A stretch of DNA of 64,000 bases from Cranoglanis bouderius (taxonomy: Eukaryota; Chordata; Actinopteri; Siluriformes; Cranoglanididae): positions 10,189,754-10,253,753 of the forward strand of contig CM042566.1 of assembly GCA_023630585.1 (NCBI GenBank), given 5' to 3'. The position numbers were made by a program, and so were the translations under genes. The notes below the pieces were generated by a model, which saw only the letters and a program-made list of their open reading frames with translations, had not been told where the DNA came from and did no database searches. Of the stretch, positions 21,700 through 33,425 are shown piece after piece; positions within the stretch are counted from its first letter, which is position 1; each line of letters opens with the position of its first letter.

Positions 21700-22983
21700 A
21701 CCAACCCGGCTCCAGCAAGTCTAAGAGTCTCCACCATTCCTAAGTGACTTCAAAGGTCTCTTGGACTGACCCCCTCCCCTTTCTCCAGGCACCAAGGGGC
21801 ACTCTGGCCACAGACACCCCCTTTGTGGAATGTCGAATACACAAACTCACCCACACACACACCCAGGACTCACGCACACACATAACAGAACACTCCCTGA
21901 ATTTAACCCATAATTAAACTATGCCAGGTTAGTATATGATGTATTCTTGTGTGCATGCATTGTTTGTTCTGTATAATCCACCTAGTATGATTTTTAGTTA
22001 AGTTTAGAATAAGTTGAAATGCCTATAACCATGTGTAGGGATACCCCACTCTCTTAATATCTTTCTACCCTGACGAATTTAGTCTTTAATTAATCCTCTC
22101 CTGATGCCCTGATTGATGACGCATATTATGTTACGATAGGAAGCATTATGTTATGCTTTTTACTATACTTTGTAATAAGACGGTACTAATCCGACGCCAC
22201 CCCAGAGATGCAAATCAGATTGTAAAGGGAGACAAAGGAAACCTTCTCCCTCCCAAAATTCACATTCAGGATTCATCAATTGCCCAAAGAGAGGTGTGGA
22301 CTGGCTTGTCCTTAAAAGACAACGACACACGTTCCTCACCCTCTCTTCAGCTCTTTGTCTTCACTTCTGCACTCATCTTCGCTTGATCTTCCTGGCAAAA
22401 CGCTCTTTCAAGTTAACTCCGTTCAAACTTCCTGCTAATGACACGGAAGAAACCAACGAACTCCAGCTCACGAACGTGCTGAATTTCCCACGCATCTGTA
22501 ACTCAACACCGAAACCAATGCAAATATCGTTCTCAATCGATCTGTAGATGCATTTTAAGCTTATGCCCCTATTTTAGGTGATTCTTTGCTGGCTCTCAAG
22601 GTTAACTGTCTGTGTTGTTTGCCATTCTTGAATCTTCACCCCTTTTCTTTATTTACTTTCGTTTTCCTGTATGTATGTATTATTTGCCTAGATCTAGTTG
22701 TATGTATTTGTAGTTTCATTCATTTATTAAAATCTATTATTATCACACTTGATTGTCTCTGTTGCTGATCATAAATAAGGTCACTTTAACGTTTTGCTTT
22801 TTGCTACATGCTTTGTTCTGTTAGAAACAGAACCGGAGAATTATTCCTCTTGGCCAGAGGAATAATCTCCCCCTTTAAGAGTAATGCAAAGATTACACTG
22901 TTGAGTTTGGTGGACAAACCGATCAGCCTCTTCGAATTTAATTCTAAAACTAAACTAAAGCTAATTCTACAAGCTGATCTAGA

Positions 22984-23061
<78 letters not shown>

Positions 23062-23177
23062 ATTCGTAATTAATTATAATCCGTTGTAGTTAATTGCCTG
23101 TATACATACGTACATTCCCCTTTATGGTTGATTTATATTTATAACTGATCATAACGCACTTTGATTAGATATATATA
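21700..23177 (+). repeat. Unclassified interspersed repeat, copy 1
   Basis: This shares long blocks, in order, with the reverse complement of about 34170-35600: CCCTGATTGAT..GCATAT, a GACAC/CTC-rich stretch, TATTAAAATCTATTATTATC or its close match, CTTGGCCAGAGGA / CCTGGCCAGAAGGA, and GTAATTAATTATAATC. An ATGCAAAT octamer and a pyrimidine-rich segment precede a late TTAAAAT, so it could be an LTR or a DNA-element interior. No coding frame is recognised. The right end is cut by a Tc1 end at 23178. Confidence 0.65.
22985..23047. repeat. (TA)n microsatellite
   Basis: About 31 TA units followed by T15 within the repeat. The relative at 34 kb has only a short ACATACATAG at the equivalent place. 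Confidence 0.95.
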
Positions 23178-23525
23178 CAGTATCTCACAAAAGTGAGTAC
23201 ACCCCTCACATTTTTGTAAATATTTTATTATATCTTTTCATGGGACAACACTGAGGAAATGACACTTTGCTACAATGTCAAGTAGTGAGTGTACAGCTTG
23301 TATAACAGTGTAAATTTGCTGTCCCCTCAAAATAACTCAACACACAGTCATTAATGTCTAAACTGCTGGAAACAAAAGTGAGTACACCCCTAAGTGAAAA
23401 TGTCCAAATTGGGCTCAAAGTGTCAATATTTTGTGTGGCCACCATTATTTTCCAGCATTGCCTTAACCCTGTTGGGAGAGGGTAACACCAGAGCTTCACA
23501 GGTTGCCACTGGAGTCCTCTGCTCA
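23178..23525. mobile_element. End of a Tc1 element (family 3)
   Basis: It begins after TA with CAGTATCTCACAAAAGTGAG, then the TACACCCCT motif repeated at 23380, and GTGTGGCCACCATTATTTTC, a common Tc1 family signature. At about 23525 it switches to family-2 coding sequence. Only this end survives. Confidence 0.75.
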
Positions 23526-23533
23526 AGTTCAGT

Positions 23534-24384
23534 TCAATTTGATGGTGACTGTTTGTGGACTGCAGTCTTCAAGTCATTCCACAGATTTTCAATGGGGTTT
23601 AAGTCTGGGCTCTGACTAGGCCATGCAAGGACATTCACCTTTTTCTCCTTCAACCACTGTGTGGTCAGTTTTGCTGTGTGCTTTGGGTCATTGTCACTTC
23701 TTCCCATCGAGAACTTGCTGGCAGAGCGCAGCAGATTTTCCTCAAGAATTTGACGGTATTTTGCCCCATCCATTTTTCCTTCTATCCTGACAAGTGCTCC
23801 AGTCCCTGCTGCAGAGAATGCACCCCTATAACAGGATATTATCACCTTCATGCTTTACTGTAGGAATGATGTTATTTGGATGGTGAGCTGTATTGGATTT
23901 GGATTTCCACCAGACATATCGTTTGGTGTTGAGGCCAAATAATTCAATTTTAGTCTCATCAGACCTGAACCTTCAAGATGCGTTTTGGCAAAGCTCAGTC
24001 GTGACTGCATGTGGCCTTTCTTGAGGAGTGACTTTTTTCTTGCAACCCTCCCATACAAGCCACATTTGTGGAGAATTTGTGATATTGTTGTCACATGCAC
24101 ACAATGACCACTCTTTGTCATTCCTGCAACTGCTTCAGAGTTGCTGTAGGCCTCTTGGTAGCCTCTCTGACCAGTTTCCTCCTGACTCTTTCATCCAGTT
24201 TGGAGCGACGTCCTGATCCAGGGAGGGTCTGTGTTGTACCAAATGCCTTCCACTTATTAATAATAAAATTAACTGTACTTCTAGGCATTGATAAAGCCTT
24301 TGAAATGTTTTTGTATCCATCTCCTGACTTGTGCCTGTCCACAACTTTATCCCGGAGATCTTTTGACAGTGCCTTGCCACCCAT
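23534..24384 (-). pseudogene. Tc1 transposase (family 2)
   Basis: Start MGGKALSKDLRDKVVDRHKS with a helix-turn-helix (GYKNISKALSMPRSTV) and GRRSKLDERVRRKLVREATK. A second frame gives VHVTTISQILHKCGLYGRVA. A third gives EGKMDGAKYRQILEENLL, DNDPKHTAKL (second Asp) and SPDLNPIENLWNDLK (Glu), ending at SPSN without its C-terminus. The catalytic pair is intact but the reading frame is broken at about 24120 and 23853. Confidence 0.88.
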
Positions 24385-24547
24385 AGTTGATTGTTTGCTT
24401 CAGTTGCACTACCAAGGACTGAAATGCTCCAGGAAAGCTCTTTTCATGCTGAGCTAATCAAAATGACCATAGCTGATCACAGTTGAAAATCAAATGGCTT
24501 TGTGTGCCATTGAGAAGTTGATTGATTAGCTACACCTGATTCAGGGT

Positions 24548-24722
24548 GAGTGGGTAAGATGTTGGGCTACTGATTGGAAGGTCGTGAGTTCAAATCCCAT
24601 CACTGCCAAGCTACCAGTGTTAGGTCCTTGAGCAAGGCCCTTAACCCTCAATTGCTCAGATGTATAAATGAAATAAATGTAAGTCGCTCTGTATAAGGGT
24701 GTCTGCCAAATGCCGTAAATGA
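24548..24722 (+). mobile_element. tRNA-derived SINE inside a Tc1
   Basis: An A-box-like start (GAGTGGGTAAGATGTTGG) is followed by a B-box-like GTGAGTTCAAATCCC, then CCTTGAGCAAGGCCCTTAAC and a GTCTGCCAAATGCCGTAAAT tail. The pol III boxes and the tail match the SINE copies at 16480 and 63161 in the opposite orientation. It is not a functional tRNA: no cloverleaf. Confidence 0.8.
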
Positions 24723-24954
24723 TTGAGTTTACAAGTCATTTTTAGGAGTGGGGTGATCCTTTTTCCAACTCAATGATTCTGTTTTTTAATTTTTTTTCTG
24801 ATATGTTGGTGTTATATCTTTCTCTTGGATGTTATAAGTTGCACTGAGTAAATACAACTGGATAAATCAAAAACTGTCTGTCTTCATTTCAGGCTAAAAA
24901 GCAACAAAATGTGATTATTTTAAAGGGGTGTGATTCTTTTCTATACCCACTGTA

Positions 24955-26279
24955 TATGTCATACAGTGAAGTCTATTTTATTTTACATTTAATTGCTTTA
25001 TTCAATTTCCATAGTATTTCTTAGACCTACTTGAGGAAATGTATCATTATCGTGAAATAAGATTGTAGTCCCACCCCTAAACATTAGCATTTGGTGATTC
25101 CAGTCTTGAGTTTCACGTAAAATGTGAAATGTACTTCTTAATGTCGTAAATATCATAAACCCTGCTGATAGGGATTTTTTTTTTTCATTTTAGGAATTAA
25201 AATGAAAAAAAGTTACAAGAACAGAGCTGTGTTCAGAAATGAGTTTGTTGTCATTCATAGAAAGATTAAAAGCAGTAATAAAGCATGAAGCTTGTTGTTA
25301 TGACTGGCTGCTAAATGTAAGTCTACTCTGTACTCTCTCTCTCTCGGCCTATATAACTGTGGGGGGAGGCATCAAATAATTTAAATGTCAACTCGAACTG
25401 GAGGACACAATATAGTGTGATACAATAACAAAACAGGTTAATTTGTGTTTTCATACAGTTGTATTATAATAAATGTTCTACATAAACCGCCATATCCCTT
25501 TTTTTCATTGAAAACATTTTTTGATAGGAAACTACTTGAGGTGCTGATGACATTAAATAAAAATATTAAATGGCAGTGGCAAGATGTAATAGTGATATTT
25601 TTTGTTACATTTTTGTTGCCATTGGTTTGTGAAGGTTAAAATATCCATTTAACAGTTCAGTGTTGAGTTTACAATTGCAATTTCAAATATTTTTTTCATT
25701 ATTTTATAATATATATTATAAATATAATATAATCTCCGCCATTAAGCACTCAGATTTGAGTGCGACTCGGCCCCTTTTGGACTTGAACTCAAACTTGATT
25801 GTTTAAGGACTTGGTCTTGACTCGAACTCAACAAAGGTGGACTCGGACCCCATGTTATTGGGAAGTGTCACTTTATTTTGGCCAAAAATCCATGGTCTGG
25901 CCTAGTCACTAATACATATGTTGATCAAAGACTCATTGTAACGAACTTTATGATCTTGGTGGAAATGAGGAAGCCGGAGGCAGGCTGTGGACAACTCAAA
26001 AAGGCACTTTGTTTTCCATTTTACTTTCTTTTCTCAGACATGCACGCTTCATGCTGTTTGCTCTCTTTCTCTCCAAAGGTGCCCATTTTCATAGTTTCAT
26101 AGTATTCTGGCTTGAAAGACAGATTTTACACAGCATCCATAGTGGCTTTGGAATAAGCAGCAGTCCTCTGCCCAATCCCCAATGTGCAATATGTTCACTT
26201 AGTGAACACTTTGCTGGTAAACTCATCACTAATACTTGAGCACACACAATGTAATTTTCATAAGTCCAGACCGTGCTGT
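24955..26279. other. No gene recognised
   Basis: AT-rich DNA with a short CT run near 25332 and, at about 25748-25855, spaced ACTCGG/ACTCGAACTC words, a low-complexity repeat seen in fish genomes. No coding frame. Confidence 0.45.
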
Positions 26280-26700
26280 TTAAGCCTGTGTGTGTTGATA
26301 TCTCATCTAATATGCAATGTCAACAGCATGGTAGTCTTTGGTGAAAGAAATTAAAAGTGATATTGCAGCTCTGTGGAACCAAGGACCAAATCAGCATTTG
26401 GTCTGTTAATGAGCTGCAATTGAAAAGCGGGACTGATAATTTTGATGGAGTTTGAGAGGTTGGGACAATGAAATCTTTTTAAATATTGATTACCTTATTT
26501 TCTTGGATTCTTAATTCCTGATGCCTAAGATATGATCATTTGTGTTTGGAGAGCATTTTTATGATGCAATCTGATTTGCATCATATGCGTTAATTTGATG
26601 AGAGACTCTAAGAAAGTCATTAGAGAACTCAAAGGGGCACACTTATCACTTCAATCTGTCTCTGTCAGCCTCCTTTATTTTCATAAATAGTCATTTACGC
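26280..26700. other. Candidate conserved noncoding element
   Basis: A stretch free of recognised transposon sequence with TTAATGAGCTGCAATTG, an octamer-like ATTTGCAT and TTAATTTGATGAG words. It is called on texture only, like 12390-12700. Confidence 0.28.
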
Positions 26701-26974
26701 ATACTAGATGACCCTGTCAGAAAGATAAATGCTCATATTTGGCTCACATCCTCTTAAGCCCTCTGTTTCTGTAACAATTCCAGTCAAGGGCAATTGGATG
26801 TATGAGCAGAGACGCTTCATTTGTTTTTTCATGACTAACAAAAACACAGACAGATTTAACCAAGCAAATCCATTTTCCAGCAGGGAATCTAAGAATAAAT
26901 ATGCAAGGGTAGATAAACTAGAAATACACAAATTAATATGCAGTTAAAGGATCAATGCTAAGAATCTGGCAATC

Positions 26975-27290
26975 ATGGTGGCATGGTGGGTAGCATTGCC
27001 ACCTTACAGCTCCAGGATCCCAAGTTTAGTCCTGAGCTCAAGTGACTGTCTGTGTTGAGTTTCTGTGTCAGCATGGGCCTCCTCTAGGTTACCTCCCACC
27101 TCCCAAAAACATGCCAGTAGATGGTTGGCAAGATAAATTGTCCCTAGGTGTGAATGAGTGTGTGGATGTATCTGTATGTGCATGGTGCCCTGGCATACCA
27201 TCCAAGATGCATTCCTGTCTTGCACCCAGTGTTCCCCAGATAGGCTCGGCATCCACCGGACCCCTGACCAGTATAAGCTGGTTATTATTA
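26975..27290 (+). mobile_element. SINE (GGTGGCACAGTGG family), near full length
   Basis: The head is GGTGGCATGGTGGGTAG, followed by a B-box-like AAGTTTAGTCCTGAGC, the middle with CCTCCCACCTCCCAAAAACA, and the tail GATAGGCTCGGCATCCACC plus GACCAGTATAAGCTGG. It shares order with the inverted copy at 31745. Confidence 0.75.
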
Positions 27291-28005
27291 TAATTCCTTG
27301 ATTTGATTTCTTGTTCAATTTCTTTGCATTTCTTCCAGTTTGGCTTCTATGCTCCAAAAAATAACTAATTGGATGAACAATTTAATTGAGGGCAGGATTT
27401 CCATCCAATAAATATGTATAGCCCCAACTCATAAAAAACTGATTCATGCAATGAGATGTTACTGAGTTGGTCCAACTTAATTTGATCAAATAGAGTTTAA
27501 ATGAAATGGATACATTTGTAAAGTGAATTTTTTTTTATGCATGTCGAACTCAATCTAAAACATTTAATTGGACAATATATTATTAAGTAGAAATCCTTCT
27601 AATTTTATTCCCCCTATACAGAGACAAGAGAGACAGAACTTGGTTCAGATGTTTTTTTTAAAACACAAGTATATAACAGGTATACAGTTGGCAAAAGTTA
27701 TTTACTGACAAACAACCATAGTATTAGAAAAAGGAAAAAAAAAAAGTCTATATGCTAAATAAACATTTGCTGTTTGTTGGTGACTTATTGTTTTTAAACT
27801 TTGAAAAAGTATTTAACCAAACAAGCTAGTAATTGTGACAGTGAAAGTACACATTTATAAAGCTTTTTTTGGTCTGGAAATTTGCATTTCTCTGCATGAA
27901 CAACACATGAACAGTCAGTGGAAAACCAAAGTTAAAATAAACTTGACTATCAATAATAATGCAAAGACAAAATAAACTTGACCATCAAGAATAAAAGTAA
28001 CAAAT
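27291..28005. other. No gene recognised
   Basis: Spacer with poly-A and poly-T tracts, and a 15-bp word (AAATAAACTTGAC) repeated at 27937 and 27970. No domain. Confidence 0.45.
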
Positions 28006-28430
28006 ACAATAGTGCTTGACAGTTTGTGAACCCTTTAGAATTTTCTATATTTCTGCATAAATATGATATAAAACATCATCAGATTTCCACACAAGTCCTA
28101 AAAGTAGATAAAGAGAACCCAATTAAACAAATGAGACAAAATATTATACTTGGTAATTTATTTATTGAGGAAAATTATCCAATATTACATATCTGTGAGT
28201 AGAAAAAGTATGTGAACCTCTAAGATTAGCAGTTAATTTGAAGGTGAAATTAGAGTCAGGTGTTTTCAATCAATGAAATGACAACAATTTATTTAAAGAA
28301 CAGGGATCTATAAAAGTTTGAGATAGTTCATGAATCCACCATCAGGAGAACACTGAACAACAATGGTGTGCATGGCAGGGTTTCAAGGAGAAAGCCACTG
28401 CTTGTTCCCTGTGTTAGCAAACTTCAGAAG
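28006..28430. mobile_element. Tc1/mariner-type fragment (family 8)
   Basis: It begins AGTGCTTGACAGTTTGTGAA and carries ATCATCAGATTTCCACACAAG, TATGTGAACCTCTAAG and near its end CACCATCAGGAGAACACTG, in the order of a known fish Tc1-type terminal region and leader. No transposase motif remains. The family is recognised by eye only. Confidence 0.5.
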
Positions 28431-29385
28431 TTGAATTGAGTACTCACTGACAACGCTAATTTGCACATTGAGTGAGTCTGAATTTAAGTGAAGGGATGCT
28501 TGGAACAGTTCACCTCACTTAACTATTTCAACACTGTTGCATATTTCACTCAAAATTATGATATACACATTCTTTGACAGTGAGGTCAATTCTTAAATAC
28601 AAAAAACTAATACTTACCAATAAAGAATGTCCAACAGCAAGCGCATCAGCCACATCGGTCACTGCAGAGCCAGCAGGAGAAAATGGCGGTCACACACTGT
28701 GAGCGTGGTGTCTGAGCTTGTCTCACACAAGCGCAAATGGCGCTCCTCAAATGAAACTAATTTGTGTTAATCAAAATGAAATAAATCTCATAGATGACAC
28801 TATTTTATAAATTTTACGTTAGACTTGTTAAATATACATACGTATTACTCCTAATTAGATATGATTAAATAAAGTGAACAAAAATTAAATGTGTCACATA
28901 TATGAAGAGCCTGAATCATTTTTTGAGTGTATGTCTGAAGGCTGTAAACCACCAGACTTGGAGAAAGAGTGAGGATCCATGCAGAGAAGCACTTATAAAA
29001 TATAAAATCCAAGCAACAAAAGTGAAATTGCAAAATCAGATCAGTGTTGCTAAGCAGGCATATTTCAAAGCACAAGTTGTTTCGTTACAATAAGCTCAAA
29101 GCACAGTCTGAAAGAGTAAATAAGATCAGACAGAGGGTGAAACATAGCATAGACAATCGGTGGAGTAACAAGGCTCTGAACTTTCATGACTACAATGTTT
29201 GGCAAGATTTGAATGAATGTTCCACGTGTGTAGATAGTGAACTGGAGTCAGCAGAGGTCATGCCAGTACACCGATCTGTATATAGAAAACAAGGTGTGAT
29301 TACCAACTAGCATAACATTAATCAGAACATTATTTCACATATAAAATAATGCTTAAATGTTGATGTTCCAACCCATACCACACTG
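28431..29385. other. No gene recognised
   Basis: Two plus frames (28902-29093 and 29044-29310) are basic and Lys/Gln-rich (KYKIQATKVKLQNQISVAKQ), a texture reminiscent of LINE spacer regions. I see no motif that proves it. No further feature. Confidence 0.4.
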
Positions 29386-30131
29386 TGTTACGAAACACGG
29401 GGGGGAAGGAGGCTGGATGTAATCGCTGGGGAAACAGGGAGGTTTATTTAAGGGAGAGGGGGAAACACGAAATAACACCAGGGTCCAAAAACACACAATA
29501 ATCCACAGGAAATAATCCAGACAGGTAGCATGAATAATCCAGAATGAAATGAAGCATAAATTCACAATGAGACAGAAAATAATCCAGAAAGACAGAACAT
29601 ATATCCACAAAGACACGAAACGTGTGGAACTCAACAAAACAAAACAAACACTTGATACTAGGCTATGGTCTATGAGCAAGAACTATGGTCTATGAACTAT
29701 TGGCGAGAGAGCGCGAGAAGGTTGCAGGCGTACAGCACATGCATGACTTACTCTAATACTCTGCACCGAGAACAGAGACAAACAGGGGTTTAAATAAACA
29801 AAGACAAACGAGACACACCTGAAACACATAATGAGAATGAAACGAAAAACCAATGAATGAACAGGGCAGAGACATGGCGTAAACCAAGAGACAAAGAACC
29901 AATGAACCCGAGGAGGCAGAGACATGACGTGAACGAAAACAAAAGCATATGGCGAAGAAAACAAAAGTGAGTCCATGTTTGAATCAGTCCAGCGGGTTTT
30001 TGTGAATGAGGAATGTGTTGCCCTCCGTAGTAGCGCGGAGCATGGAATGCGGAAGTGTTCGCGAAGCGAACGACTCCGGGAGTCAACCGCTCGCTTCGCG
30101 AGTGACTCCTAGTGCGAAAGGTAGTCTAACA
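29386..30131 (-). mobile_element. Solo LTR, group A, 746 bp, TSD CACTG
   Basis: Start TGTTACGAAACACG, end GTAGTCTAACA. CACTG flanks both sides (29381-29385 and 30132-30136), a perfect 5-bp duplication. On the minus strand the U3 holds two copies of a GACATGRCGT/AACCAATGA module near 29820-29950 and a GC-rich palindromic cluster at 30059-30105 (TTCGCGAAGCGAA, TCGCTTCGCGA). No internal sequence is attached. Confidence 0.92.
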
Positions 30132-30438
30132 CACTGCAAATAAGATCAGTTTCAATATTGTTTAATTTACATAATATTTCTCATTATCATCTTACACACA
30201 CACAAAAAAAGATTAGTATTATATTATTATATTACTATTATATCATTATATCATATAATTATGTTATTAATTAATATTAATATTAATATTAAGATAAGAT
30301 TAATATTATGTCTAGTGGTTTTTTATCCTTATTATCTGGAAATTGTCTATTGGCCGACAAATTTTCTTAGATATAGGCATAGTAATTCCAGATTTATTTG
30401 ATCTTTATCTTATAACTAAGGAATAACGCACACACAGA

Positions 30439-30488
<50 letters not shown>

Positions 30489-31744
30489 CACTTGTTTTAT
30501 TCCACTTATACTACAGCAATAGTTTCCAAGGGAGTTTTGCTTGTTTTGACCATGACTGTAACTCCACATCTGTAGTTTATAAAAAGTCCTTGCTATGTCA
30601 CATTTGTCCTCTTTTCCAATATTGTTGAGGTGTTGAGGAAGTTGGATGTTGGATGCTGAGTATAATGCTCTAATCCTCAGCAGACAGCAGATATGGTGTT
30701 GACCTTGCTGGGAAGAAAAAAAAAACAAGCTCATTCGCCATGTTGTAAGGGCAAGAGCAGAAACAGGCATAGGCATATCTGATCATAGAAGAGGAAGAAT
30801 GAGTGCCTTTACTGCATTGGAAGGCAGACTAGAGGAGCTGGCGGCAGGCTTGCACCAAATGCAAGAACTGTTACCATCAATGAAACAGGGCAAATAAATG
30901 CAGTGCTCGGGAGAGTTAGTACAGTTGTCCCACATACAGAGACAGTACCTGGTGTTGATTGGCTCATTACCTTGATTGTATCATTCTCCAAGATTGAGGC
31001 CCACTTTGGCAGAGAGTGCAGATAATCAGCCAGTAGAGCTGATGATGTTCAGAGTGTTATGAAGGTGTATGGCTCATAAACAGTGGCAATGTTCTGCAAG
31101 TAAGGCTGATCTAAAGAAACTGAAGCTGGATCATGAATAATGCAAACGTGAACAAATAACTTTGTGATATAGTTACCTATAGTGATGGCTGGTCATGATA
31201 TTAGATGAGAGGGCTGAAATCTATCAATAGCTCAACAATGAACTTTGAGCAATGCATTATATCATGATGTTAATCTATGGTATAATAAGAATGATGTGGG
31301 ATACTTAGAGGCAGATAGGCAGCTGCATTCATAATTTCTGTGTTTCAAGTTCAAAGTCCCCTACTGGGTTCATGCCATGTTTCCTTGAAATCCCAAATCA
31401 GAAAAACTATAACCCTTTAATTTGAGCCATAAACACATTTGTGCTCAGTCTATCTACTTTAATTTTTTTCTCCAAAGGAAAAAGCATGATAGAGTGAATA
31501 ATCCACTTAGTTCATGTCCATGACACCATGAATATATTTCACATGTGCCTTCTAAATCACTGCTGATTATGTCTTATGCATGTCTCAGCTGAGAAATATT
31601 AGCTCAAATCGAGATTAGAACTAGATGTTGTCTCACTCATTTGACTGACTGTCACTGATAGACTGCATGAATCTACGGTCTGGGCTGCAAATAAATCAGC
31701 CCCAGCCTTGCTTCTTCATACAGTACTGTGTATTTTTCCTGGTT
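30132..31744. other. No gene recognised; AT-rich with a CA repeat
   Basis: ATTATTATA-rich sequence near 30210-30310, a CA microsatellite (listed separately), and a 60-codon minus frame near 30809. Nothing coding could be supported. Confidence 0.45.
30428..30486. repeat. (CA)n microsatellite
   Basis: ACACAGACTC then about 22 CA units. Confidence 0.95.
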
Positions 31745-32040
31745 CCATTCATTTGTGCATTTTCAGTAGCTGCTCTATCCTGGTCATTGTGGGAACACTG
31801 GGTGAGAGGCAGGAATATACCTTGAATGGGACCCCAGTCCATCACAGGGCACTACTCACATCTAGGGGCAATTTAGCATAGCCAATCCACCTAGTGGCTG
31901 TTTTTGGGAGGTGGGAGGAAACTGGAGAACCCAGAAGAAACCCACATTGACATGATGAGAACATGCACAGAAACTCCACACAGACAGCAATCTGACTCAT
32001 AAGATGGCAGCTCTACTGCTGTGCCACCATGCTGCCCTGA
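31745..32040 (-). mobile_element. SINE (GGTGGCACAGTGG family)
   Basis: In reverse orientation, the low-coordinate end holds TCTATCCTGGTCATTGTGGG (tail) and the high end GTGCCACCATGCTGCC (head). In between come CACTACTCACATCTAGGGGC, GGGAGGTGGGAGGAAACTGG and AGAACATGCACAGAAACTCC. Confidence 0.75.
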
Positions 32041-32711
32041 TTCCTATTATTTATGCTTTAATTGCACATTAATTTGTGTATTTCAAATTGTTATAGACAA
32101 CAAAAACTATGCAATGGGAGACATAGCAGTGAAGTGCAGTATATAGGGATCGTTTAAGCAGGAGGCAAGTTGGCCAGCTTAAATGCCATTGCCAGAGGAC
32201 CAGTAAAACCATTGACTAGAACTGTCTCTTTTTGCAGCTACCATAAAGGTGTACATTACTATAAAGGTGCATCAGTGTCTGTAAAAATGGGATCCATAAA
32301 CTAGTCAAAACTTAAATTTTTACTTAAAAAAATACTTAAATTACTTAAACCAATGGAACCTGAGGAGGATGTCAGTGTGATGACATCACTGTGGCCATTT
32401 CAGTGAACTGAGTCTGAACTCACTGTGTCTGAACACATCATTCATGCTAAAGATATTGCAATATTAATTAACCTACCAACTTGTCTGCTCTTGCAGATGA
32501 GATCATTCACAGGCAAGACCTGTGTCACGTGAGGACTCACAAGCATTATGTATAACTGCTTGCCAGCTGGTTGCTCATTTACCATATTACTTTCTAATAA
32601 TAACCTTAAAAAAAAAGATATATATTATGTGAGTATCCGTTTTACCAGTCCCTGTGAATTAGTTGTTATTATAGAAACAACAGCATACTAGAATGAGTTC
32701 ATTAGTATAAT
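32041..32711. other. No gene recognised
   Basis: AT-rich spacer without a domain-bearing frame. An ACTTAAAT repeat occurs near 32310-32345. Confidence 0.5.
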
Positions 32712-32716
32712 AATAT

Positions 32717-33309
32717 TGTTATGGTGGGAACACAAAGAGGAGCTGGATGCATGCGCTGGGGAAAAGTCAGTTTATTAAGAATAACCAAAATTATAGGAAC
32801 ATAAGCAAACGGGGGAAAAAGGAACACAAAAGCAGGATCAAAACAAATGATAATCCTCACAACAGACAAGACAAGAATTCCATAAAAAACATGGCAATAA
32901 TCCACAGGGTAGCGAGGCAAAAGTAATGAGGCATAAATCCACAAAGTAACGAGACATAAATCCAGTGTCCAGGAAACACGAGGGCAGAGAAAAACAACGA
33001 ACATACATCCACGACGCTTAGGTACAATACAGTTCAATACTCCGCGACGAAATGGACAAAAGAAGCGGTATAAATAGGAGAAAGGAAATTGGCCGTAACT
33101 TAACACACCTGAAACTCATCATGGCAAAAAACAGAAAACCAATGAATGAATGGGGGCAGAGACATGACGTAAACCAAAACAAAAACACATGGCGAAGTAA
33201 ACACACGTGAGTCTCTGAATGATTCAGTCCAGTGGAGTTTGTGAATGAATGCGGAAATAAGTCGCTCGCCCGGCTTCACGAGCGGCGCACCGTGAAGGGT
33301 TCTCTAACA
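32717..33309 (-). mobile_element. Solo LTR, group A, 593 bp, TSD AATAT
   Basis: Start TGTTATGGTGGG, end TCTCTAACA, with AATAT at 32712-32716 and 33310-33314. It is the shortest group-A copy. It retains the U3 GACATGACGTAAACC box, the AATAAACTGAC polyadenylation region on the minus strand, and the GCGGCG-rich U3 start. Confidence 0.92.
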
Positions 33310-33334
33310 AATATATTACACAGGGCGTCCCAAA

Positions 33335-33346
33335 AGTAGACAGACT

Positions 33347-33381
<35 letters not shown>

Positions 33382-33425
33382 TTTATTGATCCCACAAGGG
33401 AAATTGTTATGTTACAGCAACAAAA
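33335..33425 (-). mobile_element. LINE 3' tail with (CAGA)n
   Basis: About 11 CAGA units precede CTTTATTGATCCCACAAGGG AAATTG, a sequence that marks the 3' end of a widespread fish LINE. No coding part is attached, so only the tail was integrated or survives. Confidence 0.6.

Larger units (their letters stand above)
23526..24952 (-). mobile_element. Tc1/mariner element (family 2), one end replaced
   Basis: The high-coordinate end is CTATACCCACTG followed by TA, the same terminal repeat as 55207-57391. The coding region reads on the minus strand. A SINE is inserted at 24548-24722 in its 5' leader. The low-coordinate end is not its own but that of family 3. Confidence 0.85.

Noticed and set aside
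24548..24722. Functional tRNA gene
   Set aside because: A- and B-box-like motifs are present but there is no cloverleaf and the sequence continues into a SINE body and tail.
28902..29310. LINE-like basic frames
   Set aside because: Only amino-acid texture suggests a LINE; no RT or EN motif was found, so not called.
30405..30776. 123-codon frame with a Cys/Val repeat
   Set aside because: The CVCVCV part is translation of the CA microsatellite; no other domain.
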